A stretch of DNA of 64,000 nucleotides from Alopecurus myosuroides (lineage: Eukaryota; Streptophyta; Magnoliopsida; Poales; Poaceae). The notes under the pieces are model-generated. The model did no database searches. It worked only from the letters and a program-made list of their open reading frames with translations, and was not told the origin of the DNA. Position 1 is the first letter of the stretch; every line of letters starts with the position of its first letter. The translations under genes were made by a program, and so were the position numbers. Below, piece after piece: positions 22,681 to 35,949 of this stretch. The stretch spans positions 182,589,958 through 182,653,957 of the forward strand of contig CM054062.1 in assembly GCA_028641055.1 (NCBI GenBank). Direction: 5' to 3'.

Positions 22681-24526
22681 GGCTACCACCCTTAAAAGAA
22701 ATCTCGTCCCGAGATTTGGGAAGGACAGAAAGAAAGATTAGGTTTGAGCAACTGGGTTCTAGAAAAACTGGGTGGGCTGCCACCCTTAAATGAAACTTTT
22801 GTGGGTAGTCTATTTTCATTAGATTGGGGTGTAGATTGATTTGAGATTGTCTTGAGTATAACTTTCCTTCATGGTGGAGCTCTAGACCAACATAGAAATG
22901 TTGAACTACCTTTGACACTGAGGGGTCACTCTTTGGGTCAATAAAAAGTCTTTGGGTTCCTCTCAACTTGATCTTTTGAGGTCCTTAGCTATCTTCGAAT
23001 CTTTTTGTTGTCTTCCTTGGATGCAAACACCATGCTATTTCTAACGAAAATCTCATGGTAGGCAATATATTCATTTGTTTGATACCTCCAAGGTTGGCTT
23101 GATCCTCACCAAAAATAGCACGTTTTCAGTAACACTAACATAGGGTCATTATTGTATTATACCATTCTATGGTTCAGGTTTAACATCGTCGTCTCTCTAA
23201 TAGGTATGTCACTCAGATTTAGCATTCCTCATTGCAAAAGTAAATAATGTGAGTAGTCACCATGGGGGCCAATCCATGTTGCACTCAATTATTACCTTGT
23301 ACTTGGATTGATGAATCTTGTTTAATAACACTAGGTCATCTCACTTGTCTAACAGAAAGTTTTCCAATCTGTAAGACAAACCTGAGTTAAACTATAGGAT
23401 CTTACACCAGTGGGGTTGTGTGAACTCTTATGCCTCACTAACTGAGTTATTGTAGTTTTTCTTCATTGTTCCTTCTCACCGTTGTAGGGAAAAGCTTCAA
23501 AACCTTCATAGCTCATGTAACTTTGAGTCCACTTGTTCATCTTCACTTGTAGATTTGTCTTGGTATATAGTTGGCTTCATCATGGATGTGATTGTTCCTT
23601 CACACAAAACAACATTTTGAGGCTATCCTTCCTTAAATAGGATGGCTTGTGTCTTGGTAGGATACTAGTTGTTGAATTTCTGGGGTGCTCTCATAGTTTG
23701 TTGCATACCAAATATCCTCTCACTATGGTTGGTGATTAGGTATAGGATTTGATTTGGCTTAGCATGGATGAGTAGAGATTAGGAAGAGACTAAAGAAATT
23801 CCTACCCCAACACATCAGATGAAGGAAACTCATCTTGCAAACAACACATAACAAACATATAGTAACACATTCATCACACCAAACATCAAGGTTTTTAGAA
23901 AACAACTAATATTTTCATACCACACTCATTGGCATGATCAATACACTAACACGTTAACGTTGTTCTAACAAAGTAACTAGATTGGTGGTCTCATCTATAA
24001 CTTCTTGAGTTTTCTTCAGATTCTTCTCTCAATGCCTTGAGGTGTTCTTGATTGTTGTGAAGTCTGGGTATATCTCCAAGTTTCTTCAATTTTCTTGAGT
24101 GTAGGTCTTCATGTGGTGAAAACACTTCTTGCACTTCATGGTATGGTCATCAACAATCTTGCCTTGAGGGTATACAAGAGGTAGGTCATCTAGAAAATTT
24201 TGAAGGTGAATAATAGATGATATGATATGAGAAGAATTAAGATGGTTGTTTTGTTTCTAGATAGTTTGAACATAGAAAGTTTTCAATCCTAGGGTGATCA
24301 ATGGGTTATTAAAAACTTGTTGCAAATTGGATTTTCACTATAGTGAGAAATACTGGCACCCGCTAGCCAATCAGGGAACGGTCTCGTGTCCGTGGACACG
24401 TAAAGTTGTCCAGGCCGCTTCATCTCACTATGCCGCTAGGATCCAAAAGTACTCAAAGGAGTCAATAAATTTGATCAAAAAGAGTTTTCCAAACCTAAGG
24501 GTCTCGAATCCTATAGGCAACACAAT
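22681..24526 (-). other. Internal region of the layer-c element without recognisable coding domains
   Basis: On the minus strand it ends with AAATCTCGGGACGAGATTTC, a wording common just before the 3' LTR of plant Gypsy elements, and a weak polypurine tract. The ORF at 22676-22966 matches nothing I know. No gag, RT or integrase motifs were found in any frame, so the element depended on enzymes from elsewhere. Confidence 0.7.
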
Positions 24527-24538
24527 GCTCTGATACCA
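24527..24538 (-). promoter_or_regulatory. Primer-binding site of the layer-c element
   Basis: TGGTATCAGAGC on the minus strand, three bases inside the LTR end at 24542. Same tRNA-iMet type as the other elements. Confidence 0.9.
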
Positions 24539-24541
24539 TTT

Positions 24542-27500
24542 TGTAGCGTTCCCACATTTAAATAATGTAAGGACACCTGTGTTATTGTGCCAGTACCTGG
24601 ATCAATTGCTAGCACCACAGTACAAAATGAAATATCATGCAAATGCATCAAATTCTATTACATCGCATGATCCAGTCTTTACAAAATAGTATTACAACTT
24701 GTATAGTCTTAGAAGACTAGCAGTAACCAAAGATATACAGCGGAAAACATGAATAACATTGAGGCCATCTTCTTCATGTGCCACATGCAAAACATGTTGG
24801 CGATAGTCTCGAGATCCTAAACGAAATCCTCACTCGTCTTCAGAAATATCTGCAATATGGAATATGCAGCCACAAGGGATTCAATACAATTTAATGTATT
24901 GGCAAGTAACACTATGGTGGATATAAATGGCAAGACTAATACTACATGCTTATTTGGCTGAGTGGAGTTTAGGCTAAGTTTGCATAAAGCCAGTTTTTTT
25001 CCTATCTCTTTTGTAAAACAAACTTTTCTTTTCAAAGGGGTGGCAACATTGGATTAAGATCCAAGCACCACAATACTCTTCACTTGGTCAAAATTTTACT
25101 TATTGAAATTGGTGATGAGATTCTTCTGTCAATCCTTGTCGAGCTGCTCATAGTTGTCCATAACCGGGGACTCGGCTAAGATCTTAGTTTGTTGACTCTG
25201 CAGAGGTTGTGCACTTTCACCCTTTGTCTTCAATTAGCCCAAACATCCTATAGACCCGGAGTGCATCATGGAAAGGAGAGAATTGAGACGAGGTCTTTCA
25301 GAAGAAGAAGTCCAAACCCACCGGCAAGACCGTTCCACCTATAATTTTGCTACATCTGCTAGTCAAGCCTGGGCTGAACTCTCACAACTTAGTTGATCAA
25401 GACAGAGCCCATATGTCAAAAGGCTGCACGGGAAGCTACTAAACTTAGAAGGACATAGTAATCTCTTTGTTCCTGGGTGGCCATCCTCAAGTGACAACCT
25501 CAAGTGGAATAACCCTTAGACAAGGGCCCTGAGGAAACACTCAACATAATCCAGTCTTACCACTTCCACCCAGGTGGTTCATTCATTAGTTATACTTAGG
25601 ATTTTTCCTCAACATCTAGTAAAACAATTTGTAACATTGCATAGCATCTACTAAGTTCTAAGGCTATCAAAATAACAAGGGTAAAATAGATGGCTAAACA
25701 CTACTAGGATAATAGCATAGCATAATATAACTTAGTAAAATTTCCTATCATGCATACTACTCAAAATCAACTAATGCATATAGAAAATAATGGGTAGTTG
25801 ATGGTGTGTTACTTGCCTTGTTGAAGTTGGTGAAGAATTCACACTCTTCACAAAAGATCGTTGCTCTCCGTACAATCTATTCATTGAAAACACAATAACA
25901 AAAATAAACAAGCATCCTAGCAATCAAACACATAAGTGGAGAAAGCAAACAGAGCAAATAACATAACAAAGGAGTTGGACCAAGTTGGCTAGGACAAGGT
26001 CAAGGTTTGATTTTGAAATAATCTATTCTCTAATGGTTCAATACATTCTAAGGACTTTCCAAGGTTTTACTTGGGATGGACTAGGTTGAGTTTTGTAGAA
26101 AACTAACTTTATTATAAGCATACTTGTCGAGGAAGTTCCAAGAGTTCACCAAGGTGATCTCACTATTTCAACTAAAGTATCACAATACAAAGTGTAACAC
26201 TTAGTTGTTTCATCAAAACATTTGAGTGATCTAAGTTAGTCCTTTCATTTTGGTTGAGGCTAGGTCTAGGTTCAACTAACTTCATAACAAAGGAGATAAC
26301 AAGTTAAAGTCTTGGTATTTTCCATTTGGGTCAAGGGCTGGACAAAAACAACTTGTTATTCTTCAACTTGTGTGGATGGCTCCAAGTCTTCACATGCTTG
26401 TCTTCTTGAAGATCATATTCATGCCTCTATTGTAGTCTTTTGCTTGGATGGATTCTTCTCTTGATCTTCATAGATTTCTTCATGGCTTTCACTTCACTAA
26501 TTTGGTTTGGGTATGGGATGGGCACAAAATACCACTAAGTCAAGAGAAAGAAAATAGGAAGAAAGATAGAAAGAGAGATGTTTTCTTCTGGATTTCTTCA
26601 CACTTGCACTTCCTTGAGTTGCTTCTATTTGTGGATTCTTTTCTTCAAAATTTCTTCATTGACCCTCCTTGTAGCTCTTCATGTTGCCACCAAGTTGAAA
26701 GTGAAGTGCCTTCTTGTTCTTGAGTCTTGATTTCCATTTTTGCTAAGTTGATGAATTCTTGAAGCAAGAATGGGGAGTGGAGGAGTAGATAGAAAGGAAA
26801 GGGACTAGTGTCTAAGGTTCACTACTTGGTCTTGTATGTGATTGACACATATTAGGGACTTGGTCTTGGCTCCAAAATAGCCATAACAACAAAGGTAAAC
26901 AATGATAGAAACAACTCTAAGAATTAACCAACCAGGTGGACTACTATGATGGAAGTTTCGCTAAAATTACATGTTCATGGTCCAAGGGTGTCCAAAATGG
27001 TTAGGCAATGATGTCTCTGGTTCAAGGTTACCAAATGGAACAACTTCTCTTAAGAAAACATATGCTAATTATTTATAGAAATAATTCTATGTCAAATATA
27101 CTCCAATAGACAACTTAATACTAAATTCAAATTTAATTTGTCCAAAAATTATTTTGGGACAGAGGATATTAAATTACACAACCTAAGGTTTCCAAATATA
27201 TTTTATTTGCAATTTTTGGATTTGTAGAATTTGAATTATGCCAAAATTCATCAAACAAGCATATTTAAATTTGAGCCAATTTAAGTTTGTCAAATTTGAA
27301 TTTGAACAGTGATAAAAGATTCTAAATATTATGAGGATGTCAAAAAGTCCAAGTTTGCTAAATTTGGCCTTATGGTTAAAAAGATATGATGTTTCTAAGT
27401 TCTAGGGACTAAACTGCAAAACATTACTATTTATTTTTATTCAGAATTAAATTCAAAAGACTGTTGGGCTCAGATCTGCAATTTTCCGCGCGGTGCGACG

Positions 27501-29138
27501 GATAAAGTGTGGGCTTGGGCCGGCTACGCACCGCTGTGGGCGACAGATAACAAGTTGGGCGCTGCCAACTGGGCGAACACGTGGGCTGTTCCTATTGGTT
27601 GAAACCGATTCGGTAAGTGATCTATCGCGGGCTGTACGATCAAGATCTAACGGCTAATAATGGATCTGGGAAAAAATCTCACCGGCCGGTAGGGTTGGTC
27701 GCCGGAAACGGCAGACGGCGGCGCAGTGCTCACGGGATCTTCATGGCGGCGCGGTTCCGGTTAACCTCTGGGCTCAGGGTGATGACGTTGACGCGCTACG
27801 GAGCACGACGGAGTGATTGGTGTTGACGGCGTGGACTCCCGCGTCTTGGCTCGCCCGCGTGGTGCAGATGGAGTTCGTCGGGGCTCCGGTGAGCTTCGGG
27901 TGAGCTCGAACGATGATCCCTGCGGTAAAAAAAATTGAGACAACGCTCAGGAGGTGCGCGGGATCACGGGGAATCGACAGAGAGAAAAAATGGGGCGGCT
28001 CCACCTCGGGTTTTCGTCTGAATCTTCACCGGACGGCGGAGGAAGCAGCGAGCTCCGGCGAGGGATTTAGAAGGCCTCGGGGCTTGATTGGGGAAGGAGG
28101 AAGAGGGGAAACGGAGACGGAATGCGGGGCTATAAAGTGGGAGTCACGGGGTAGGAATTACTGCCCTTAATCGGGCACAATCAAGCGCGGAATCAAACGG
28201 CTGTAACGTGCATTTTTCGGTTTCCATAGGTTGAAGATGGCCACGTCATGATGATGTCAGCACATTTTTTTTCTTCTTTTTCTTTATTAATTCATATCTT
28301 TTGATTTAAAAATCCAATTGACCTCAAACCAGTTCCCAAAAATTTGTAAAAACATTATCTTTCAACCAAAACAAGTGTGTGTTGTTTTTCAACAAATTAC
28401 ACTTTTCATATTTTTTAAAATATAAATAAATCACTAATAGTGATAAATGTATGTTTTAAATTAGAAAAGTAATAATATGAGGTTTTGATTAAATAAAATT
28501 TCAGAGACATTAAACATGTCAATTATTATTTTTGAAACTCATTTCACATCATGTTTATATTTTATATTTTTAAGCTTTCAGTGATTTACTAATAGTAACT
28601 TAATTCCATTTTTAAAATATAAAATAAATAAATATAAAAGTGGCTTAATAAAATTTAGAGTAAAACCACAAGTTATAATATTATTTTTAGTGCCCTCTTT
28701 TATGTTATTTTCAAAGCAATGCATTTTATTTTCACACCTTTATGTTTTAAAACTTGGAATAAAATTAAAATTTATTATTAAATGTTTTATTCTTATAATT
28801 TTTTTTTAGGCTTAGAACTTTATTGTGGGTTATAAATCCTTTATTTTTGTTGTCATAAAATATCTTCTAGGTAATATTGGAGTTTTAAACCTTTTAGTTA
28901 AAGGTTTGTTAATAAAAAGATATTCCCTTTATATAATGAAACTTATTTTTTAAATAAGGTTTTAGGGATTTAGGAACAGGGGCATAACTGGATTGGTAAT
29001 TTCAGTTTCATTGAATTATGTATTGATTCCTTTTGTTTCTTGATTCTCATTTAATTTTTGGTGACTTGCATAACATGAAAACAAAAAGTTTCAAATTTTT
29101 GTGATTTTTTGCATTTTCCAAAAATCACGGATGTTACA
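24542..29138 (-). repeat. 5' LTR of the layer-c element
   Basis: A 4,597-bp LTR. Minus-strand TG start at 29138 and CA end at 24542, next to the primer-binding site. It has a GC-rich block at about 27470-28190 with gene-like CT-rich leader words and a TATA-like motif at about 28130. Short ORFs in the GC block (27617-27826 plus; 27774-28004 minus) have no recognisable product. Confidence 0.85.
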
Positions 29139-31351
29139 ATGGCAATATTATATGGAAACTCACTTGAACTCTTCTTGTATAGAACTTTGGAGGGTCACTC
29201 GAGATGGATACAAGCCACATGACCCCAAGAACTTTACAAGAAGAGAAGCCATAGATTGTCAACTCAACTACACCGCCTTGTCTATTCTTCAACAATCTGT
29301 GGGTTCTAACCACATGCCTCATCTTCAACAATATTCCACCGCCAAGGAAAGACGGGACTCTCTTGTCGTCATGTTTGTGGGCAATGAGAGTATGCAAAGG
29401 AATATGTATGATGCCTTGAGAAATGAGGCCGAAGGGTTCTATATGCATGATGGTGAGAGCCATGAAGACATGTACCAAAGGCTCAAGACTCTTCCCACTG
29501 CATTCAACAATGTTGATGACAAGTACATTGATGATGCTTGGATCAAGAGGAAGTACATGATTGCTCCCATTCCATTTGAGCCCGCGGACTTGAAGAGAAT
29601 TCAAGGAAGACATGACTTTGCTTCTTTGACCTCAACTCAAGTGATGCAAGAAGTATGCTCCTATCAAGTGCAAACTAAAAATGCTCTTGACAACCGTGCT
29701 AGAGCCCTAGGAATGCACAAAGGGGCATCGGTTGCTTTGAAGGCCAAGCTTGTGTCAAGGTAGGTTGAGTATGAAGAAGATTTCCATGAGGACTTGGCTC
29801 CATTGAAGGATCAATAATATGATCCCGTGCTCAAAGATGTCATTGCTCTTACAGTGCAAAAGTTTTGGAAGAATCCATCCAAGGCCAAGGCATATTTTGA
29901 GGAGAAGACCAAGTCTCTCTATGGCAACGAAGGGACTCAAATAGTAAGTTCTTGCTTCAACTGTCAAGATAAGCACCATTTCATTGTGGAGTGTCCCTAT
30001 CAAAATAGAGAACTCCATAGTGGCAAGCTCATTCGCAAGGACAAGTCCAAGGTTGCTTACAAGAAACCTCACTTCAAGAAGAAACCCTTCAACAAGAAGT
30101 CCCCCACCAAGTTTGTTCTAGTGACTCAAGAGGAGTATGATTCTGGAAGTGATGAAGAAGAAGAAACCACAAGTGAAGTGGATGCTCTTGCCATTGCTTC
30201 AACTCCATCATCTTCATCTCTCTTTGAATCCCCCAATGAGAATCATCGTCGCCCAAATGCCAATTGCTTCATGGCTAAGGCCTCGGAGGTATCACCTTCT
30301 CCCAACTCTAAGACCACAAGTGAATTGGAAAACCATGCTAGTCTTAGAGTAGAAGATGAAATTATCTCTTTGGAACTTTTTATGTCTAAAGTGCAAGGGG
30401 ATACCAAGAAGTACTTTGATCATCTCATGAGCCAATTGGGAGAGGACCATGAAGCTCTTGAGAATAAATGTGAGATTGAAAGAAGGGATACGGATGAGAT
30501 AGCATCTCTCTCCATGACTCTTGAGGAAGAGCATGATGGTAGAGTTTCTCTTGAAGAGGAACTTGAATATATTGAAGAGTCACATAATGAACTTGTTTCT
30601 AATATCACTAAGGAACGTGATCTTGCAATTGCTAAATATAAAAAGGATAAAAAGGATAAGGTTGAGTTTGGTGTTGGTCATGATAAACTAACCGAGGAGT
30701 TTGAAAAGCTCACCAAGGCCCACAAGGCCTTGGAGAGTCAACACTCTACCCTCAAAGAGTTACATGAACAACTTCAAACTCAACTTAATCAATACAACAC
30801 CCCTAGCACCTCTACATCTTCTTGTGATCATGCAAATATTATCGAGGAAAATGCTAGGTTGAAGGATGAGCTAGCAAGGCTCAAGGGCAAGAGCCCTCAA
30901 GTTGAGAAGGTTGTGGCCTCTAGCCCACAAGTGTTGCCCCTAGCCCACAAGTGGTTGCCTCTAGACCACAAGTGAGTGATCCAAGGCAACAAGTGGGCAA
31001 GCAAGGTCTTGGCTATGTTGCCAAGAAGAAGAACAAGCAGAAGAAGAGCAAGAAGAAGGCCAACAAGGGTACTTCGGGTGGTATTGTCATTAGGGACAAC
31101 ACTACTCGTAGCACTCGCGCACAAGATAACAATGTTGCTTCGAGTGGTGGGGTCATGAGGGACAACACTACTCGTAGCATTTCCGCTAGAGCTAACAATC
31201 CACACCATTTCTTATATGTTGATTATTATGGTGTTGTGCAAGCTAAATATGTTGGTCCTATTGAAGGTTACATTGAATATAGTATTTGGGTTCCAAATAC
31301 CCTTGTTTCTAACATGAGGGGACCCTCCTCGGGTCCTAACTCTAGTCAATG
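29139..31351 (+). pseudogene. Copia gag (UBN2-like capsid, CCHC knuckle, coiled coil), broken
   Basis: The reading frame starts within gag at the insertion junction (WQYYMETHL...). The capsid part runs to about 29900, with in-frame stops at 29761-29763 and about 29815. A zinc knuckle CX2CX4HX4C (CFNCQDKHHFIVEC) begins at 29953. Lys-rich and Ser/Glu-rich stretches follow, then a long heptad-like helix region (30340-30800). A tandem repeat of CACAAGTGGTTGCC-type units around 30900-30975 ends with TGA and a frame change; the frame continues at 30951-31351 with a Lys-rich tract and a duplicated DNTTRS motif. It is the structural protein of the Sirevirus particle. Confidence 0.88.
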
Positions 31352-31359
31352 ATCTCTTG

Positions 31360-34300
31360 CAGTACTATGTTTCCGGTGGGTCTAAATGGATAATTGATAG
31401 TGGATGCACTAGTCATATGACCGGAAGCAAAGAACTTGTGACGGAGTTGCGCCCAAATGATATTGATGCAACCTTCACCTATGGAGACAAGTCCTAGTCT
31501 AAGGTATCGGGGTTTGGCAAGGTTGTGATTGCTCCTGATATCACTATCGTGGACGTCATGCTTGTTGAATCCCTTGGTTACAATTTGCTTTCAGTTCGTT
31601 CATTAGGGAAGATGGGTTTCTCCGTCTTCTTTGATCCTGATATTGTGGTCCTTTTGAGAAGCAAGACTCTTGATGTCGCATACGTGGGACATGTTGAAAA
31701 TGAGTTGTTTGTGGTGCACTTTTCGAAGTCTACCAACTCTCAATCAATGTGTCTTTTCGGAAATACGGACGTAGGGCGGTTGTGGCATCGCCGCTTCCCA
31801 TGTCAACATGAGAACTTTGCAAAGTCTTCACAAAGGTGGCCTTATCCTCGGACTAAAAGAAAATGTTTTCTTTTACAAAGATCGCGTTTGTAGGTCGTGT
31901 GTTGCAGGAAAGATGCATGATGCCACCCACAAGGCCAAGACTATTATCTCATCAAAGAGGATCTTGGAGCTTCTCCATGTTGATCTCTTTGGTGACGTGC
32001 CTAAGGCGAGTCTTGGAGGCAAGAAGTATTGCTTGGTGATTGTCGATGACTATTCAATATACACCTGGGTTTATTTCTTCAAGTGCAAGAGACCCAACAA
32101 ACTATCATCGACTTCACCAACCAAGTGCAACATCAACACAGTGTCCAAATCATGGCTATTAGTAGTGACAATGGCTCCGAGTTCAAGAACTACACTTTGA
32201 ATGAATTCCTTAATGATGAGGGTATTCGTCATCAATATTCCGCTACCTACACCCCTCAACAAAATGGTGTAGCCGAGCGGAAGAATATAACTCTATTGGA
32301 TATGGCAAGAACCATGTTGCGGAGTATTCTTCTCCCTAACATCTATGGGCTGAGGCCATTTCCAACGCTTGCCACTCCTCCAACCGCCTCTACATCCGCA
32401 GGGGCTTGGAAAAGACTCCATATGAGATCCTCACGGGCAACAAACCCAACGTCTCCTACTTCCGTGTATTCGGTTGTAAGTGCTTCTATTTGATCAAGGC
32501 TGTTCGGTTCTCTAAATTTCAATCCAAAGCTATTGAGGTTATATTTGTTGGTTACGGTGCCGAATCCCACACTTATAAAGTCTTTGAAAAGCCTCACGGA
32601 TTGTCATAGAATCTTGTAGTGTGGTTTTAGAAAATGATGGCTCCCAAGTGGCGCAATTTCATGTTAGATGTTGAAATGACTCAAGAAGCCATAGGAACGA
32701 TGGGTGTGGGATTTTTCTGCCCCATTGAGGGACACCTTATGGCGACTCGATAAGGACTATGCTCTACTCAAGTGGAGCCCTCCTCTACAATAGAAGAACA
32801 AGCCAAGGATCCAAGTGATGCACCTAACCAAGAACATGTTGAAGACCCTCCTCTCATTTACCAAGTTACTATGCAAGATGCAACCACTCCTATCATTCAA
32901 GCTAGTCAAGGTCAAGGCCAAGATCAACCTTCCTGATCATCCTCTCCTCAAGATGAAGCTAGTGTTGAAGATGTTGTTGTTGTTGATGATGATGATCAAG
33001 GCCAAGTTGGTCAAGAAGGGGACCCAAATGATCAAGATGATCAAGTGATTCCTCCTCGCAATAATGAGGAGATCGAAGCCCGCTGTGCTATAAGGATAAG
33101 AAGAGCTTTGAAGCATATTGATGCTCAATACAACCAAGTGTTGGAAGATGTTCAAGCTAGAAGATCCACAAGAAGGCAATTGTCTCATTTTAGTGAGCAT
33201 CAAGCTCACATATCTATGGTGGAACCAAAGAAAGTGTTTGAGGCTCTTGAGGACTCCGATTGGGTTGAAGCTATGCATGATGAGCTCAATAAATTTGAGC
33301 GCAATAAAGTTTGGAAGCTAGTTGAGAACCCCGAAGATTGCCAGAATGTTATTGGCACTAAGTGGATATTAAAGAACAATCAAGATGAGCATGGTATTGT
33401 CATAAGGAACAAGGCAAGATTGGTGGCTCAAGGCTACACTCAAGTGGAAGGCATTGACTTTGATGAGACCTATGCTCCCGTGGCTCGCCTTAAGTCCATC
33501 TGTATCCTTCTTGCATATGCATCTTCGCATAATTTGAAGTTGCAACAAATGGATGTCAAAAGTTCTTTCTTGAATGGTCCACTAAAAGAGGAGGTATATG
33601 TTAAGCAACCTCCGGGGTTTGAGAACCTCAACATTCCTAACAATGTCTACAGGCTTGATAAGGCGCTCTATGGACTTAAACAAGCACCACGTGCATCGTA
33701 TGAGCACCTTAGAAAGTTATTGGAAGACCGTGGTTTTGAAGTTGGGAAGATTGAACCCACCCTTTTCAAAAAGTTGGTAAAGGGATAGCTTTTCATATGC
33801 CAACTCTATGTGGACGATATTATATTTGGCTCAACTAACCAAGCTTTTAATAATGAGTTCTCAAAGCTTGTGACTGACAGGTTTGAGATGTCCATGATGG
33901 GAGAGATTACATTCTTCCTTGGCTTTGAGATCAAGAAATTGGCTCATGGGACTTTCATTTCTCAAGCCAAGTACACCCAAGACATGCTCAAGAGATTTAA
34001 TTTCCAAGGTGCAAAAATGAAGCCATCTTCTATGCAAGTCAAATGCCACCTCAAGCGCAATACGGATGGTAAAGACGTGGACCAAAAGTTGTATCATTCT
34101 ATGATTGGTTCTTTTCTTTATCTGTGTGCATCTAGGCACGATATTGTCTTGAGTGTAGGTGTGTGTGCAAGGTATCAATCGGCTCCTAAGGAAAGCCACT
34201 TAGTGGCGGTCCATAGGATCTTTCGGTATTTGGTTGATACCTCAAGGTTTGATTTGTGGTACCCAAAGTGGGCACAATTCTCTCTCAAGGGCTACACAGA

Positions 34301-34760
34301 CTTGGATTAGGCCGGTGATCAATATGATAGGAATTCTACTTCCGGGGCTTGCCAATTTCTTGGTAGGTCCTTGGTGAGTTGGTCTTCCAAGAAGCAAAAT
34401 TGTATATCACTCTCCACAGCCGAAGCCGGGTATGTGGCGGCCGCTAGTGCTTGCACCCAATTGCTATGGATGAGGCAAACCCTCAAAGAGTATGATGTTC
34501 ACTTGGATAAGGTGCCTCTCATGTGTGGCAATGAAAGTGCCATCAAGATCGCCTACAACCCCGTGCAACACACAAGGACGAAGCATATTGAGATTCGTCA
34601 TCATTTCATCTGGAATCATGTGGAAAGAGGTGGTATTTAGCTAGCAAATGTCCCCACCAAGGATAATCTCGCGGACATCTTCACGAAGCCTCTTGATGAT
34701 GCAAGATTCATGTTCTTGAGGAATGAGCTAAATATCATTGATTCTAGGAGTTTGACTTGA
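31360..34760 (+). pseudogene. Copia pol: protease, integrase, RT, RNase H (multiple stops and frameshifts)
   Basis: Protease active site DSGC at 31396-31407. Integrase has a zinc part ending CRSCVAGK (about 31888) and a core with LLHVDLFG, SSDNGSEF and PQQNGVAERKN (31970-32285). RT runs from about 33250, with [20 protein letters not shown] and catalytic YVDD at 33807-33818. The RNase H part has SLSTAEAGY and TKHIEIRHHF, ending FTKPL and a stop near 34760. Lesions: TAG 31495-31497; frame changes near 31800, 32090 and 32400; stops near 32608 and 32932; TAG 33786-33788; stops near 34308 and 34638. The order (integrase before RT) is Copia. Not functional. Confidence 0.93.
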
Positions 34761-35949
34761 AGATCTTGCACACACCCCTATAGTTGATACATGTTTGGGT
34801 TTAGGTGTAGGCATGGACATAGGGGGAGTGTTATCCTAACACATTGGGTTCTCCCTCCTCCCATTATTCCCAAAGCAAAAATTCATTGTTCTCTCTTTTT
34901 CTAATGTTGAATTGTGAGCTTCAATGTCGAGTATTGGCCATGCACCCAAGATATATCTTCGCGGTGTCATACCATGATCTCTTACACGGTGGCTTAGGCC
35001 ACCCACCTCTTCTTCGTGAAGAGTTGGATCTTAGTTGGGGTTTATTTGATTTTCATTGCATTTCTCTTGTTTTCCCTTGCTAAGCGTTTTCGTAGGAAAT
35101 CTCACTCACTTGGTCTTTTGTTGTTTGATTCTTGCAAATGAGCGGAATAAGTACTACTTCCAGTTTGGTGTTTCTATCCTAAGCCTTTCTACCCAAAAAC
35201 CAAACTCTATCTAGCACACAAGTTAGTCCTTTGAAACTTGGAAGTTTCGAATCAGAAGGCAGCCAAAATATCCGGTTCAGATTTGAACTGGAATATCCGG
35301 GTGGTACCAGAATATCCGGTTCATACTTGAACTGGAATATTCGGTCCGGCGAATCTCCCTCAAATCTGAGGAGCACAGGATGGATTGGCAGTTCATGTCA
35401 TTCATCCCCAACCTCCTCCACCTCCAAAAACTCCGCCCTCTTGATTCTTGGCCTCCCGGGCCACTTCCTCCACGGGATCTGCGAGTTCTAGGCCGGATCT
35501 TGTTCTCCATCACCTTGGGATCAATCCCATCCAAGAATTTTCCATCCATGGACGTGGGCAATGTTCAAAATCTTTGGATCTTGGTGCTCTAACCCTACCT
35601 CTCTATGGATGTGCGTTTTTCTTGTCAATGCTTGCTAGTGGATGATCCCTAGGCTATCTTATGCATGCTAGAGACAATAGGTTAGCTTCCCGTATCACCG
35701 ATCTAGTTTTTGAATCTAGGCAAGGATCAAACCAGTGCTAGAATCGTGCACCCGAAATATCCGGTTCAGTATTGAACCGGAATATCCGGTTGAGTTTTGT
35801 CCCGAATATTATTAGTACTGTTTTGCTCCTACCTAGAATTGATACTTGATCATTGGGTGGATGCTTCCCTATTGTTTTGACAGGATGATTCCCTTATTGA
35901 TGACTTGTGTGCACTTACCCCCATTGCTTCCTTCTATGTTATGCTTTCA
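34761..35949 (+). other. Non-coding spacer between Copia pol and extra ORF, with palindromes and a polypurine tract
   Basis: It holds one AGGGGGAG tract (34821-34828) and two clusters of CCGGAATATCCGG-like palindromes (35262-35350 and 35755-35800). Small ORFs here have no recognisable product. Confidence 0.7.

Larger units (their letters stand above)
20210..29138 (-). mobile_element. Large-LTR non-autonomous Gypsy-like element (layer c), its 3' LTR cut by the Gypsy insertion
   Basis: Direct repeats 20215-22680 and 26960-29138 are parts of its LTRs, offset by about 6.7 kb. The 5' LTR is complete at 24542-29138 (minus strand, TGTAACATCC to GCTACA). The 3' LTR is present only as its first part, 20210-22680, because the plus-strand Gypsy element is inserted in it; the rest lies left of the window. 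The internal region 22681-24541 shows a primer-binding site but no recognisable gag or pol. The right flank begins ATGGC at 29139, inside the Copia gag. Confidence 0.88.
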
